In this document: one piece after another, positions 23,869-36,342 of the stretch
Position numbering within the stretch: the stretch's first letter is position 1
Layout of the letters: each line of letters opens with the position of its first letter
Source of the DNA: Hansfordia pulvinata
Taxonomy: Eukaryota; Ascomycota; Sordariomycetes; Xylariales
Direction of reading: 5' to 3'
Assembly (NCBI GenBank): GCA_006538405.1
Contig: BJKQ01000004.1
Location: 558,001 to 622,000, forward strand
DNA: 64,000 nucleotides
Made by a program: the position numbers and the translations under genes
The notes under the pieces: model-generated
Databases searched by the model: none
The model's input: only the letters and a program-made list of their open reading frames with translations
What the model was told of the DNA's origin: nothing

Positions 23869-24943
23869 CGACAGCGGCCGTGCTTTGCTTCCAGGGCGCT
23901 GGCGATCAGCTTGCTCGGCGGTGACCATCACCCCGGACTAGCGAGTCAAGTTCTCGGCGCGAGGTTACGATCAGGTACGAGTACTCGTGATAAAACGATA
24001 GGGGGGGGCACGGGGAAAGGAAATCCAACACGCCGGAACGGCTCACGGACGGGCCCAGAACAGTCGCTGGTCTATCGACGTTCTCTCTCATAATCACGTA
24101 CAGCAGCCAGACCGACAGGCCCCTGGCCCCAAAATCGGGAGACCTGGGGACCCTCCGCCGCCCTGGTGAGCCAAGGGCGAGTCGCCTCCTTCCTCGTAAA
24201 GGAAAGGGGGGGGGGGGGGGAGGAATAAAAACAAAATAAATAACGCCTCTTCTTCGTACCTGACAGACAGACAGGGACCCGTTCTGTGCCTGTGCCTGTG
24301 CCTTTCTTTGCGCCCCCTTCCCTCCCCGGGGAAGCTGTGTGTGCCCTGGAACGCCGCCCGCCGCCCCGCTGTCTCTGTAACTGCAAACCGTGCGCGAGGG
24401 CTTGCGCGCGCATCGTGTCGTATCGTGGGGCCGGCGACAGCAGCAGCAGCAGCAGCAGCAGAGGCCTCTCTTGCCCCGGTCCCGGCTCCGGGCGGGGGAC
24501 CTTGATGAGCGCGCTCGGATTACGAGTCCGAGGGGGGGCGCGGGCGCGTAATAAACCAGGCCTCGCGCCCCCCTTCCGGCCAGACTGATGCGTGTCGGTG
24601 AGGCGAATTCCGCGGGCGCGCGTAAGGTAAGGTAGTCGGTGGGGATGGAGAGAGGGGGGGGGGGGGAAGGGTTCTTGAAGTTCTTCGCGCGATCGATTAG
24701 AATGTCTTTAACCATTCGGTGATGTTTTTTGAGTCTGCACAGCCAAAGGTACGGGACTACTGGGAACTTGGATACCTAGTAGTTTAGACAAGAATGAGAG
24801 GCGGAAGAGGGATGGACACCCCCAGCAACAGCGCGTGTTTTTTTTATTCATCAAACAAGCGAGCCTGTAATCTCTCGTCGTGGACGCCGGTACTGGGTGG
24901 GATGTCATTCCATTGCGGCCAGGCATCAATATGTCATCGCATG

Positions 24944-24974
<31 letters not shown>

Positions 24975-27900
24975 TTTCCTCTATCCTGTGCATATCCATG
25001 GGCAGGGAAGGGGGGTTTGAAGGTTACGAGTAGGCACGTAACCTGGTGGCTGTATTAGCCTTTATTAAACCTCATCCGCCAAGCGCCAGGCCTGCCATCC
25101 TACCCTATCCCATCCCATCCCGTTCCGCCCAGGGGATGACAAACCGGCAAGGGGAGGGGGTTTCCAGGCAGTCAACCAGAAAAACCGGGTGGGTTGCGGG
25201 TTCCTTATGGGATGGAGTACAATCTGTGTGAAATCATCAACTTGATTAACTATTCGACTTTTTGTAAAAACACACAGGCGGCTAAGAAGGTTCTTCTTCT
25301 TCTCGTCCCTCTCTTCCTCCCCGTACACTGCACACCCCCACCCCCACCCCTTCGGTTCCGCCGGCGTCGCTTTGACAAGGAATGGGGAAGGGAGCTCGTA
25401 GGAGGTACGGCTGCCTTGGGTAGACACGAGTATATCATGTTAGAATTCGATCCCTAACAGCGCTAACTAGTTGGTGCTCCCTGTCATTCTGTCGATTGTA
25501 TGTGTAAGCGCCTGGGCGTAGATTAGGTACCAGGAAGTTATTACGAGTATGGATTTCGCCCATGCACTCTCGCGCGCCTCGCTTGCCCAGGGACCAGGCA
25601 CCTCCTCCCGCGCGCCCTGGATTGTAGTAGTTTCTTCGCACGACCTACCACGGGTACTGCCAAGTTGAGACTTGGCGATCGGAAGGTCCTACTGAAGAAG
25701 AAAATGAAGCCCGAGATTAACCCTACAGAAAGGACGCAGGACCCGAGATTATACAGCATGCAGCGAGCACCTACCTACCTATCCATCCCTCTAGCCAAGC
25801 TGGTAAACCCCCGGCTAGATAACTGTCAGTCAGTCAGCCAGAAAGCTGGGCGGCTTTTACATTGTCGCGAGTAGCGCAGCTTCAGGCACAGAGCACACAG
25901 ACACACAGCAAGCAGGGAATGATGCGGATGCAAAACCGCTCGGGGACGCAGAAAGCGCGCGCCTGGGGATGATGCATGCAGGCACCCCGGGGAAAGGGGG
26001 GTTCCAGACTGGTCTGTATGCCTTGTCTGGTCAGTCCGCCCTGTTGTTGTCTACCTACCTAGGTAGTCTTGTGTCTCGAGCCTCTTGGTTGCGCACGGAA
26101 CGTTGCTGTTGGTCGAGAAACAGCTCATCGCTCGGGTGGCCCTGGAACACGAGGGTGGTGAGGAAGTACCTAAGTACTTGCACTGCGTGCGATGCAACGC
26201 AACCGAAGAATAATACGAATACCTACTACCTACTAGAAGAACCAAACTTGGGCACGTGCTCGTATACCTACCTAAGGTAGATACCTTTTTGCCCTCTGGC
26301 CACGCGCGCCGAAAGGTGAAACAGCCGGACTCTTTCACACGGGTATTCGGTTTCCTCGGCTTGGGGACCGTCGCCCGTTTGCCAGGTGCTTATTATTCCG
26401 GGAGGGTGGGTTCTGTTTCTTTTTTTTTTTTCTTTCGGGTTTGGAAGTTTGAAAAAAAAAAAAAAAAAAAAGGTGACGACGGGGGCCAACAAGGCAACCA
26501 AACGAACGGGCGGCGGCGAGAGGGGCGTCTTGTTGCGCGGCCCCCCCACAGCCCGCAGCAGGCGGCGAGAGGTGGCGTTGTTCGGGGAGGCGAAGAAGAA
26601 GAAGAAGAAGAAGAAGAGGCTTTGTTCTTTCGCCTCGGCCGCCTTGTTCCGAGGCGTGGTGTTTTTTTTTTTTTTTTTTTTGTCAGCTTTGCGACCGGGT
26701 GGTAGTGATCAATGCCCGCTGTTGCTTCCATTCGCCTCATGTGGGTGTGGGAAGGGCGCATGGCCCGGGTGCCTGGGAAGGCCTCGGTTCGGGGCGACGA
26801 CGCGAGAATGCGTACGGAGTAATAAAAGATGCTCTCGCTCGCCGGGAAGGACGACTCGGAATGGCGGGGTGGGGGGTGAGAGAGGCGAGAGAGAGGGGCG
26901 GACTGGCGACGACGGCGAGGAACGGCAAACCGAGCCGGTCCCCGTCCCGTCACCTTGTTACCTGACATTCACCAGTCCACCTGGTGCTTGTTTTGTTTGT
27001 TCGTCTCCATATTTGCTCTTTACAGTTTTCGCCTTTCGAGGGGCGTTTGTGTCCTGTCTTGCGTCGTCATCGCCATCAATCGTCGTCAGCCATGGTTTGC
27101 CATCATCGTCGTACGTCAGTCAGTCACTCGCGATGTGGCCCCCCTCCCCTCCCCCGGTTCAGGCGTTGTGCAAGGTTTGGGTGTGTTTTATGTGAGTGGG
27201 CAAGCCTTGCAGAGGGGAGGGGGGGGGCGAATAGCTTCTTTTTTGATTTCCCCCTTGCCGCCTGTTCATCAATCTTTGGACCGTTGATATGCTCTGCTGC
27301 CTGCTGCTGCGCTCTCTCGCACAAATGCCGGCCCCTTCGTCCTCATTCGCCTCGTTGTCGTCGTCGACGTCGTCGTCGTCGTCCCGCGCCTCCCAGTCGC
27401 CACCGTCATCCGGGACGCGTACTCTGGATGCGCGCCTTGTAAGTCGAAGGGTGGCCAAAAACATATTGGGTACCTAACCTAACATACTCGCTTCCACACA
27501 CTGTCCCTCCACTGCCGTCTCCCAGCCAGACAGACGAACGCGCAATGCACACACGCAACCTACATTACCTGACGTCCGTACTCTGTAGGGTGCCTACCTA
27601 ACCTACACCCGGCAGGCCAGGTAGGTATGGTGCGAGTAGGTGGGTACCTACGTACTGCAGCCCCTCACCAGGCAAAAAGGGCAAAGGCAAAGGCAAATTT
27701 ACAGGGCAAAGGATCGCGATGCATCCACGCCGGGGATTCCCTCCCTGGCTCCAGCGCTTCTCGGCCTTTCGCTTGGGCGCCTACGGGGAGGAGGGTTTAA
27801 GGAGACAAGACCAAAAGAAAAAGGCACCCAATCTCGCTTCGCCGTGCCAGGCCTACGGAGTACTCGAAACCGGCCTCATCAGTGAGCAGGGCGACGGAAG

Positions 27901-28511
27901 GGGAGGGGGGCCAGCTGTCTACCTGCGGTTTCTGCAATTTTGATTCTTTCCCCCCCGCGACCGACGGCAGCCTGTCATGATCGGATCGAGGTGATGAGAG
28001 TCTCGTTGGTTGCGGCGCTTGCGAAAGGGGGGGGATTCCTTGGGGAGAAAAACCGTTGCCGATTGGCGTCGGCGGAGCAGATCCCAGCCAGCGGGGTGTG
28101 TGTCGATCTCGCACCCGCCCCGCTGCGAGTACCTGCATTCCAGGCACTTTACAATGGATTACAGTGGAGTGGCGAGGCTACGAGTAGGTGGCTCCACTAG
28201 TAGCACACCCCCCCGGGGCTTCTGACACTACGCCTACAGGGGGGGGGCTTTCGGTGTGCTAATGACGGCTCGTACCTAAGCCAGCCCTGGAGGGCCTTTC
28301 AGGGCAGCCAGTGGGCAGAACCTCCCCCTGAGTGGGCGGTTACCAGCGTCGCTAGTAGCCACGGCCAGCGTCCGTCGGGCCAATACCCGTGCGAGATGGG
28401 GCCGTCTCGTCAGGAACAGGCCGCACCGCGTCCCCGGCAGCGGCTGTGGGCAGGAGGGCAGGGCCGTAATGAGAGATGTGAGTGGTGGCTGCTGCTGCTG
28501 CAGACGAAGAA

Positions 28512-28544
28512 GAATCAGAATCAGAATCAGAATCAGAATCAGAA
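28512..28544. repeat. (AATCAG)n tandem hexamer
   Basis: Five AATCAG units between GCAGACGAAG and AAGAGAAAG. Confidence 0.9.
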
Positions 28545-28724
28545 GAGAAAGAGGATGGGCAAGTCCCCGGGTGTAGGTATCAAGACTCCCACCCGGAGAC
28601 CAGACCAAAGGACGTGCTCGTACGTCGGTCGGTGCGCTCGCGCGTGCTATATCGAGTCAAGGTGGCCTTCCTCCTGGTTCTAGCCCCCTTTTTCCCTGCC
28701 CATCCCTGTCCGGGTTCCTGAATC

Positions 28725-28758
28725 CACACACACACGCACGCACGCACGCACGCACGCG
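28725..28758. repeat. (CA)n(CGCA)n microsatellite
   Basis: A run of ACAC followed by about seven CGCA units. Confidence 0.85.
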
Positions 28759-29942
28759 CAGAAGCCGTAGTGTAGTTACTCGTAGGCTAACTTAGTTGCC
28801 AGAGACCGACCGAAAGACAGGAGGACTTTTTTGGTGACAGGCCCTGCGGTGGGGCCTGCAGTCCTGGGGCATATTGACCGACAGGCATGGTGTGCTGTGC
28901 TACCAGGCATACTACCTTTCGTCCGCGTTGGCTCTGGGCCAACCAACTTGGCGAGGAGTGGTACTCGTAGTCCCCGAGAAAGACGATAGGGCACTGTTCG
29001 TAGGAGGGGGGGTGTATACAACAGTCCGTTCAGGGGGGAAACAGGGGGGGTGGTGTACGGACTCGCACTTACACACAGAGAGAGAGAGAGAGAAATACAC
29101 ACACACAATCGACAACCAACAGGGGAACGGTGCCTGGAGGTGGGAAGCGTCGGGTCCTCCTTCGTCAGCTCGCCAGACTCGAGTCGCCACCTGACGACGA
29201 CTCTGTGCCCGTAAAAAGGGCCCTATCCGCCCGGGCGGCAAACTTCTCACGTTTCCTTTTCGCCTCCCCATTCCCGCCCCAGTCACTCTCTCTTTTGGCA
29301 CATCCCAGTTGCTCCTTCCACTCACTCTGTGTGTGCGTGTGTGTGTGTCCTTCTTTTTTTTTTTTTTATTCTCCGCTGCCGGTTGGGTTGATCCTTTTGC
29401 CTATATTGAGCAAACAGCGCCAACGCCTACCCGCGTCTTCCATTCTTTTAAACCCAAGCAGACCGGCGGGATCGACTTTCGCTCCTTCTTGTGTTGAACT
29501 TGTCTTCCGAAACCATTTTATAACGCCGCCCGCCCCTCCCTCGTTCAGTTCCACTGCTGTTCGACGCTCTGGGTTTTGACTCTTTGAAAGAGAGAGAGAG
29601 AGAGAGACAGAGAGAGACAGAGAGCTGTGTCCCGGTAGAGCAAGAACGTCGCCTGTTGCTTGCTTACACACGCTCCCTTTCTGTTTCCCCCTGTTCGGAT
29701 TCGCAACTTTGGATACGGGATCGTCGGATCGTCTGTAGATCCAGCCAAGGAAAAGGGAAAAACCAAGAGAAGGAAAAGAAAGAGACGAGAAGAAGTATCA
29801 AGGGAAGCCGGTCTTCAACAACAGCAACAGCAGCAACAACGACAACAGCTTTTCTGTCGGTACTCGACGACAGCAACCTGCAACAGTAACCAAAGGGAAA
29901 AGAAAGAAAAACAAGGAATCAAGAAAAGAACCACTCGCCGTC

Positions 29943-31839
29943 ATGAAGTCCAGCACGGTGGCGCTCGGCCTGCTCGTCGGCCTGGCCTCGGCCTCCAACC
30001 TGCACCCGCGCCAGTTCTACCAGCCCAACCGCAACGCGGCCCGCGGCGCCGGCAGCTACCCCGAGGCCAACGCCGGTGCCGGCGCCGGCAGCTATCCCGA
30101 GCAGCAGCAGCAGCCGACCCCGACCCCCGTCGAGGCCACCACCGCCGCCGACAAGCCCAAGGAGACCACGGCCAAGAAGCACGACGACGCAGGCAGCTAT
30201 CCCGAGGCCGGTGGAGCAGCCGGAGCAGGAGGCTACCCGACCGGCGGCGTTGGCGGCGGCGAGACCGAAACCAGCGTCGCGCCCACCACCACCGCCCCCG
30301 CCGTCCCCGTCGGAGGAGGCGGCGGCGGCGCCTACCCTACTGCCGGCGGCGCCGACGACGACAGCAGCAGCAGCAAGACCTCGGTCGAGGCCACCACCTC
30401 CTCCTCCGCCCCCGCCCCGTCTGCCCCCGTCGGCGCCGGCGCCGGCGGAGGCTACCCCGAGGGCGGCGCCGGCTCACCCTCCTCCACCTCGGTCGCCGCG
30501 TCCACCTCGGCCTTCCCCAGCGCTCCCGTCGGCGGCGGCGGCGCTGCTGGCGGAGGCTACCCCACCGGCGGCGGCTTCGACTCGGTGATGCCCTCCTCCT
30601 CTTCGGCGGCCGCCTCGTCCTCGTCCTCCTCGTCCGCTGCCCCCATCGGAGGCGGTGCCGGCGGAGGCTACCCCACCGGCGGTGCCGGCTCCTCTTCGAC
30701 CTCCGTGGCGGCCTCGACCTCGGCCTTCCCTAGCAGCAGCAGCGCCCCCGTGGGCGGCGGTGCTGGTGGTGGCTACCCTACCGGCGGCGCCTCCTCTGCG
30801 GCTCCCTCCTCGTCCGCCCCGGCCCCCGTCGGTGGTGGTGGTGGTGGTGCCGGCAGCTACCCTGCCGTCCCCGGCTCTTCCGTGGCCGCGTCCACCTCGG
30901 CCTTCCCCAGCGCTCCCGTCGGCGGCGGCTCCGGCTCTTATCCCACCGGCGGCGCCTCCTCCTCCGCGGCCCCGCCCCCTCCTCCTCTTCCGCGGCCCCC
31001 GCCGCGCCCAGCTACCCCATCGGCGGCGGCGCCGGCAGCTACCCGCCCGTCCCCGGCTCTTCCGTGGCCGCCTCGACCTCGGCCTTCCCCAGCGCTCCCG
31101 TCGGCGGCGGCTCCGGCTCTTACCCCACCGGCGGCGCCTCCTCCTCCGCGCCTCCGTCTTATCCCTCCATGCCCCCAACGTGCCCCAGCCCAACAGCTTC
31201 CCCGCCGTGCCCGCCTCGGTCGCCGCCTCCAGCGCCCCCATCGGCGGCGGCGCGGGCGGCGGCTACCCTGCCGCTCCCTCCAGCATGCCCGCCTACGGTG
31301 GTGGTGGTGGTGGTGCCGCCGCCCCGAGCTCCGCTCCCGCTTACCCCACCGGCGGCTCCGGCTCCGGCTCCGGTGGTGGTGAGGCCGGCTCCTCCGTGGC
31401 GGCGGCCACCTCGGCCTTCCCCAGCAAGCCCCTGCGCGGCGGCGCCGGCGGCGGCTCCTACCCGACCCCCAGCAGCTTCCCGCAGTACCCGCAGTACCGC
31501 AACGGCAGCAGCACGACCACCGTCACCTCGACCTCGACCAACATGGCCTACGTGACGGTCCACGCCTCCAGCAGCGTCCCGGCGTACGGTGGTGGTGGTG
31601 GTGGTGGTGGTGGTGGTGCCAGCGGTCCGGCCTGCGCCCCCGTCACCGTCACCGTCACCGCGCCCGCCAGCACCGTCTACGTCACCGCGACCGGCGGCGG
31701 CGCCGCGTCCTCGGCGCCTCCCGCCCCTTACCCGATGCCCAGCTCGATCCCGGCCTTCTCCTCCGGGTATCCCGGCAGCAAGCCCGCCACGAGCTCCGCC
31801 CCGGCCTACCCCACCGCGGCCTTCCGCCTGAGGCACTAA
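29943..31839 (+). CDS. Secreted Gly/Ser/Pro-rich repeat protein, cell-wall type, two frameshifts in this sequence
   Basis: Starts with a clear signal peptide (MKSSTVALGLLVGLASAS), then NLHPRQ, a Kex2-like site. The mature part is built of imperfect repeats. Each has a Gly-rich core ending in GGGYPTGG or GSYP, then a Ser/Ala/Thr block, commonly SVAASTSAFPSAPVGGG. The C-terminus carries TTTVTSTSTNMAYVTVHAS and CAPVTVTVTAPASTVYVTAT, the Thr/Val-rich style of fungal wall proteins, and ends without a convincing GPI signal. Repeats plus Ser/Thr suggest an O-glycosylated wall or matrix protein; that is inference. The frame breaks near 30975 (GCCCCGCCCCC) and near 31172 (CCCCC). Adding one base at each gives exactly 633 codons including stop and restores the repeat. 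The start is the first ATG after a long pyrimidine-rich leader. I recognise no named family. Confidence 0.8.
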
Positions 31840-33536
31840 GCGCGGACGTGTGTGTCTTTGTGTGTGTGTACCAACAGATCTTCTCTATAAAGGGGAGGGA
31901 GATTTTGAAATCGAAAGAGGAAAGGCGAAACAAACGAAACAACCGGGAAAAAAAAAAGCCTACCATCAACAGGTGCCTTTTCAACACCTACAACGCCCCC
32001 CTTTTCCCCGAGGGGGACGTTCCTTCTTTGACCATATTTTTATAACAACCCTCACACACAACCCCAATCCTCTATCCACTGGTTCTCCCCATCCCACCAG
32101 ACGAGACGGGGAGCGAGACTTGGGATTGATGAAGAGAAGGAAAACTCTCCATTTTCTGCTTTCACCTCGCGGCTGCCGATGCGGCGGGGCGGGAGCCAGA
32201 TAAAACATGAAAAACCTCACAATTGTTTCTTCCTTTTTTCCTCTTTTTCCTTTCTTTTCTCTTTTTCTTTCACCCTTCCTTTTATAGAGATCTGTATGTA
32301 CAACACTAGAGAGAGCAGTTGTTGACCGGCCCTCGAACAGGGGAGATCCCGCCCCCCTGGCGTCGGGCCTCCCCGGAACTTTCGCTTCGTTGTATGTATG
32401 TAGTATCAGCCCATTTTTTTTTAGAATATCTAGCCTCGCAGAGATGCCATTGAATTAAAAAAAAAAAAAAAAACAGACTGCTTCGCTTGATCAGTGGCAT
32501 GTGTGATGCCGATGTCTGATATGGAGAAGGTGGTTTATGTGTTGGGGTTCATTTGTGGTTGAGACTGGCTTGCCGTGCCGCCGTCGTGTCCAGAGCCGTG
32601 TTGCCGAGTCCTCTTGCATGCACATCCAATGGCGCGTGTTTCCACCCAAGCGTTGGAACCACAGCGTGACTCGGCGGGGACGGACGGGGTGTGGTCCTCT
32701 CTTCCGCTGCACGCGAGGAGTCACTGCCTGCACCAAGACTGATTGCCCCCTGATCTGTCGGGCCCTGGCAGCGCTCGACTCGTCTCATGTCAGGGAAATC
32801 GAGTTTCCTTCTTCTCCCTGCTGCCTCACTGCAGATGGCAAGTGGCCCGTCTACGGCGAAGCTTTGCACGAGAGCGCCCACGTGAGTCGCCCGAGGTGAG
32901 TCCGAGAGCACGTTCTGTCTCTGGGCTGAGACACTTTGGGGCGCGCGATTGGGGGGGGGTCCTCCATGCTTCTTTATTTCCTCCTTCTTTCGTCCGGGGG
33001 GGGGGGGGGGGGGGTACGGGTGGTCTGGTCTATCAAGCAGCCTCTACTCGTTGCCCGACCTACACTTATCGTCCATATAGACAATAAACAAGGGTACGGA
33101 GTGAACACAACAGTAATGAAACCTGCAGCCGCAGAGAGCTCCCCGCGACGTGCGCCGCCTCTGCCACCCGGGGACCGCGGATCGCAGTGTGCTTACACGT
33201 TTGCTTTCTCGGACACCTTCACCGGACTATGGTGGGTAGCTGCGGGGGACCGAAGCCGGCAAGTTCGCGGTCGAGTTAAAGAGGTTTCCCGAGGCAGGAG
33301 GGAGGACATGCACTCAGCAGCGGGAAGAGCCATGGCCCCGGGGGGTGGGGGGCACAAAGAGGTGTGATCGTTATCGACGTGTATTATCGTAGATGGACGT
33401 AGGTTACAAGCAACAATGTCTTTTTATATACAACAGAAGGAAGATTGCTGCGCCCCCCCCCCCCAGGTATAACAACCTGTGAGGGCACATCAAAATTATC
33501 CACAGGACTCAAGAGAAACATCCATCTTTGTCCCTT
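31840..33536. other. Intergenic, no supported gene
   Basis: 3' flank of the repeat-protein gene: AT- and CT-rich, with poly-A at 32457-32473 and a 19-G run at 32996-33014. The ORFs of 80-120 codons at 32500-33370 have no recognisable content. Confidence 0.5.
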
Positions 33537-33787
33537 TTAAGCGGCCTGGCAGTCCTGGCAGACGGCGGAGCACTGGGACCAGCCGTCGACGTAGTTGCAG
33601 GTGGCGCAGCACAGCTTGCCCTCGGCGTCGGTGGCGCAGGGGTAGTAGTGGCCGTCGCCGGCGCTGATGTGGGCCTGGCACTGGAGCTGGATGACCTGGC
33701 GGCCCTGGAGGGCGGCGGGATCTGGCCGGCGGCGGCGGCCGAGGCCAGCATGGCGGCGGCGGCGAGGGCGATCTGGGAGAGCTGCAT
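33537..33787 (-). CDS. Small secreted cysteine-rich protein, one frameshift in this sequence
   Basis: Begins with a strong signal peptide (MQLSQIALAAAAMLASAAAA). The mature part lies in a second frame and carries eight Cys in about 50 residues: QLQCQAH, YYPCATD, KLCCATCN, WSQCSAVCQDCQ. The switch falls near 33713, where a GGGCGGCGGG run (plus strand) needs one more base. The span is 251 nt, so one extra base gives 84 codons including stop. An intron cannot explain the switch, because no GT-AG pair lies there. Size, signal and even Cys number fit the broad class of fungal small secreted proteins; some of these are effectors and others are surface proteins. Function is unknown. Confidence 0.7.
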
Positions 33788-36342
33788 TTTTCTTTTTTTC
33801 TGGGGGTAAAAGACTGGCGGGTCTTGGGTGTTAGTGGAGGGGAAGGGATCCAAAAGTCAAAAAAAAAAATATGGAGGGTCCTGGATCCCGGGGTAAAGGG
33901 GGCACGGGGGGGGGGCGAACTCACGATGGAAATTCCACGGTATAAAAGGAGGAATAAAAGATGGTAGATGGAGATCGGGTGAGTGTGTGGAGTAGAGTAG
34001 AAGCTGGGAGGAAACCGATGGATATGGTAGGGCGCACTGGTCATCATCTCTCTACGGGAGAGCGTCGAGGCGGCCCCCTTTTTATATGACACGAGAGAGG
34101 CCTTCGAGGACCGTCCCGTTCTGCGGCCATGGTCGTTTGCTTGCTCGCAGGAGCGTGCGGCAGACCCGTGACCGCCTCACTATCCGGGGGAACTCGTCAG
34201 CCCGGCACTCGGACAGAGAGAGCTGGGCACTTGGGGAGAAAGAAGGGAGGGGCTAATTATTCCGCAGCTGGGCACGCTGGGGGAGTCCACAAGCAAGGCT
34301 ACGGGGCCGGTTCGAGGGAAGATCAGCAGGCGGTGTCCTCGAGCTGAGCCAGGCGGCCAATGAGCAGACCGCCAGGTCATCCGGCGCGGGCTCTGGTGCT
34401 GAATCCTACGCGTGGCCAGTGTCGGTAGGTGGAAACGAAAACGATACTCACACAGGGATACGCGTACGTACGTTCTTCCAAAGTCGCGGGCTTGGGGGAT
34501 GCCCTGTGTGCCTGTCTTGTGGTCGTCAGCACTACTACAGACTCGTAAGAGTTTGTTCCCGCAGGAGGGTGGAGCGTGGTGGCAGAGTCGCGAGGGAAAG
34601 GCCTTGTGGGCTGCTTGGACGAGCAAGTCTGTCTGTCTGGCTGGCTGTGTGAAGTCGACAATTTGATCATCCTGTATGCATACTAGAGCCGCTTTGAATA
34701 GATTGTGTCTCTACAAGACTACTATCTGCCTTTCTGGTTTGTCCCGTTCAACGACAGCAAGCATGGCTGTGTCCTGTCCAGTGGTACGATTAGACCTCCC
34801 AACCCAGCGTCATACCCATCCATACACGTACTCGAGTCGCTTCGCTCTTGGCCGGGGGAGTGGAGTGGAAGTGGAAGGGCTGAGGCGGGACTTTTGGGTC
34901 CGGCGGAGACTCGCACTCGCAGGACCAGACAGACGCGAATGAGAGCCCGCCGCAGCTCCACCCGAGATTTCAGCTACGAGTACTCACTCGTAGGGAGGTA
35001 GGTTACGCGCAGTGATGAGTTGTTTGGACAACAGGCTATTCCTTGCGGGAGTTGCGGGCACACTGACGGAAAACGGCGAGTTGATGAATGAAAGCAATAA
35101 GAAAGAAAGCGAGAGGGAGGAGGATCGATCCCTCCTTGACGCAGAAAGGGGCTCGAGAGGTTGCCCTAGGGCGGCATCGCAAGTTGCCCGAGGGCCTCGC
35201 AGGTCGTTGCCCTGTGATTGTTTTGCTCGATTGGTGATGGTGAGGGAAGCGGCTTACCAATCTAGTCTAATTGCAGTCTAATTGCCGCAAGCAGAAGTTA
35301 GTAGACGAACAAGCCTCGAACTCTAGACCCGATTGGTTCAAGATCTTCGTCTTATATATTACGAGTACCTATATAGTGATGGGTGTGGGAGCAGTTCCCC
35401 GAGTCCCGAGCGTACCCGTGCGAGTACACCTGGCACGCTTACTCGTAGGTGTACAAATCGCACGTACAACTACGGCTACACGACACGACACGACGAGCTT
35501 CGATCTACGGGCCGGACGGCTTTTCCACAAGCAGTGCTTCTCTCTGGCCTTGTTGCACTGGTCGGCAGTTGCCCAGCATAGACAGGTCTTGCTTTGGTTT
35601 CTTTCTTTCTCTCTTTCTTGCTTGCTCCCTTTTTAGATACGACCGGGCAGGCATGACAGGGAGTACCAACCAACCAGCGCTGTCAGGAATCGAACTTGAC
35701 ATGTTGTAACTACCTTAGCCAACCGTTAAACCTCCTTTCTGATGACGGGAAGATGGATGGAACGAACCTACTATGAGTCAATGCAGTGATGGCACCAGAT
35801 GAGTGCTAGAGTTGGTGATTCTAAGAGAGCCACGGTGGTACTATCAGCTGCTCTACGAGCACTAGGCCAGGCCGGGCCGGAGCCCGCCAGCTGGTCCCAC
35901 CTGCAGCAGTCTAACAGTCTAGGTACCACTGATATACATGCCCATGTCTGACGGTATCTCCTAATAACACCACCTCCGAGAAGAAGCCCGCTTCATCTGT
36001 ACAGAGGGAGAGGGCACTTGTCTTCTCTGTTAAGACTATAATTCCCGGAGACCTGAGTACCTATAACCGAGTGGGTATATTCCCTATAAATATATACAAT
36101 GAAGATGACTCTTCTTCTCTTTTAAATAAAAAAGGAAGAAGAAGAAGAAGGGGAAGGGACGGGGATCAGGTATCTCCCATTCCCAATGCCTGAGTGCCAA
36201 CCACATCGAGGGCCTCCGATTGATGATTGCTCAGGATATCACACTCGACCAAGATGGCATTTCAAGACTCTCAGGGTCTTTCTCTTTCCTTCTTCCTTGA
36301 ACCAGCCCCCCCCCCCCCCCCCCGGTTGTCGACACTGTCCAT
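33788..36342. other. Intergenic, no supported gene
   Basis: About 2.5 kb holding the promoter of the small secreted protein gene, four TACGAGTA/TACTCGTA-type sites between 34974 and 35445, and an AT-rich stretch near 36060-36140 that probably forms the 3' region of the epoxide hydrolase gene. An 18-C run lies at 36306-36323. Confidence 0.5.
34079..34086 (-). promoter_or_regulatory. TATA box candidate for the small secreted protein gene
   Basis: On the minus strand this reads TATAAAAA followed by GGGGG, 292 bp upstream of the ATG. A second TTTTATA-type element lies nearer, around 33942. Orientation and sequence are good; the distance implies a leader of about 250 nt. Confidence 0.45.

Larger units (their letters stand above)
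20906..29942. other. 9-kb gene desert, repeat-rich
   Basis: No ORF here shows a domain, signal peptide or sustained coding bias. The stretch holds C/G homopolymers (18 C at 23144-23161), poly-A of 20 at 26452-26471 and poly-T near 26661-26680, CT and GA microsatellites, and at least 13 copies of TACGAGTA/TACTCGTA. A minus-strand acidic ORF at 27159-27464 is mostly a low-complexity Asp run. The last 400 bp before 29943 is a typical pyrimidine-rich fungal leader, and most of the rest may be regulatory or long-UTR DNA. Confidence 0.5.

Noticed and set aside
35660..35730. tRNA-like sequence on the minus strand (AGTTCGATTCC with TGGCTAAGG)
   Set aside because: Box A and box B are only about 17 nt apart, and the acceptor stem does not pair.
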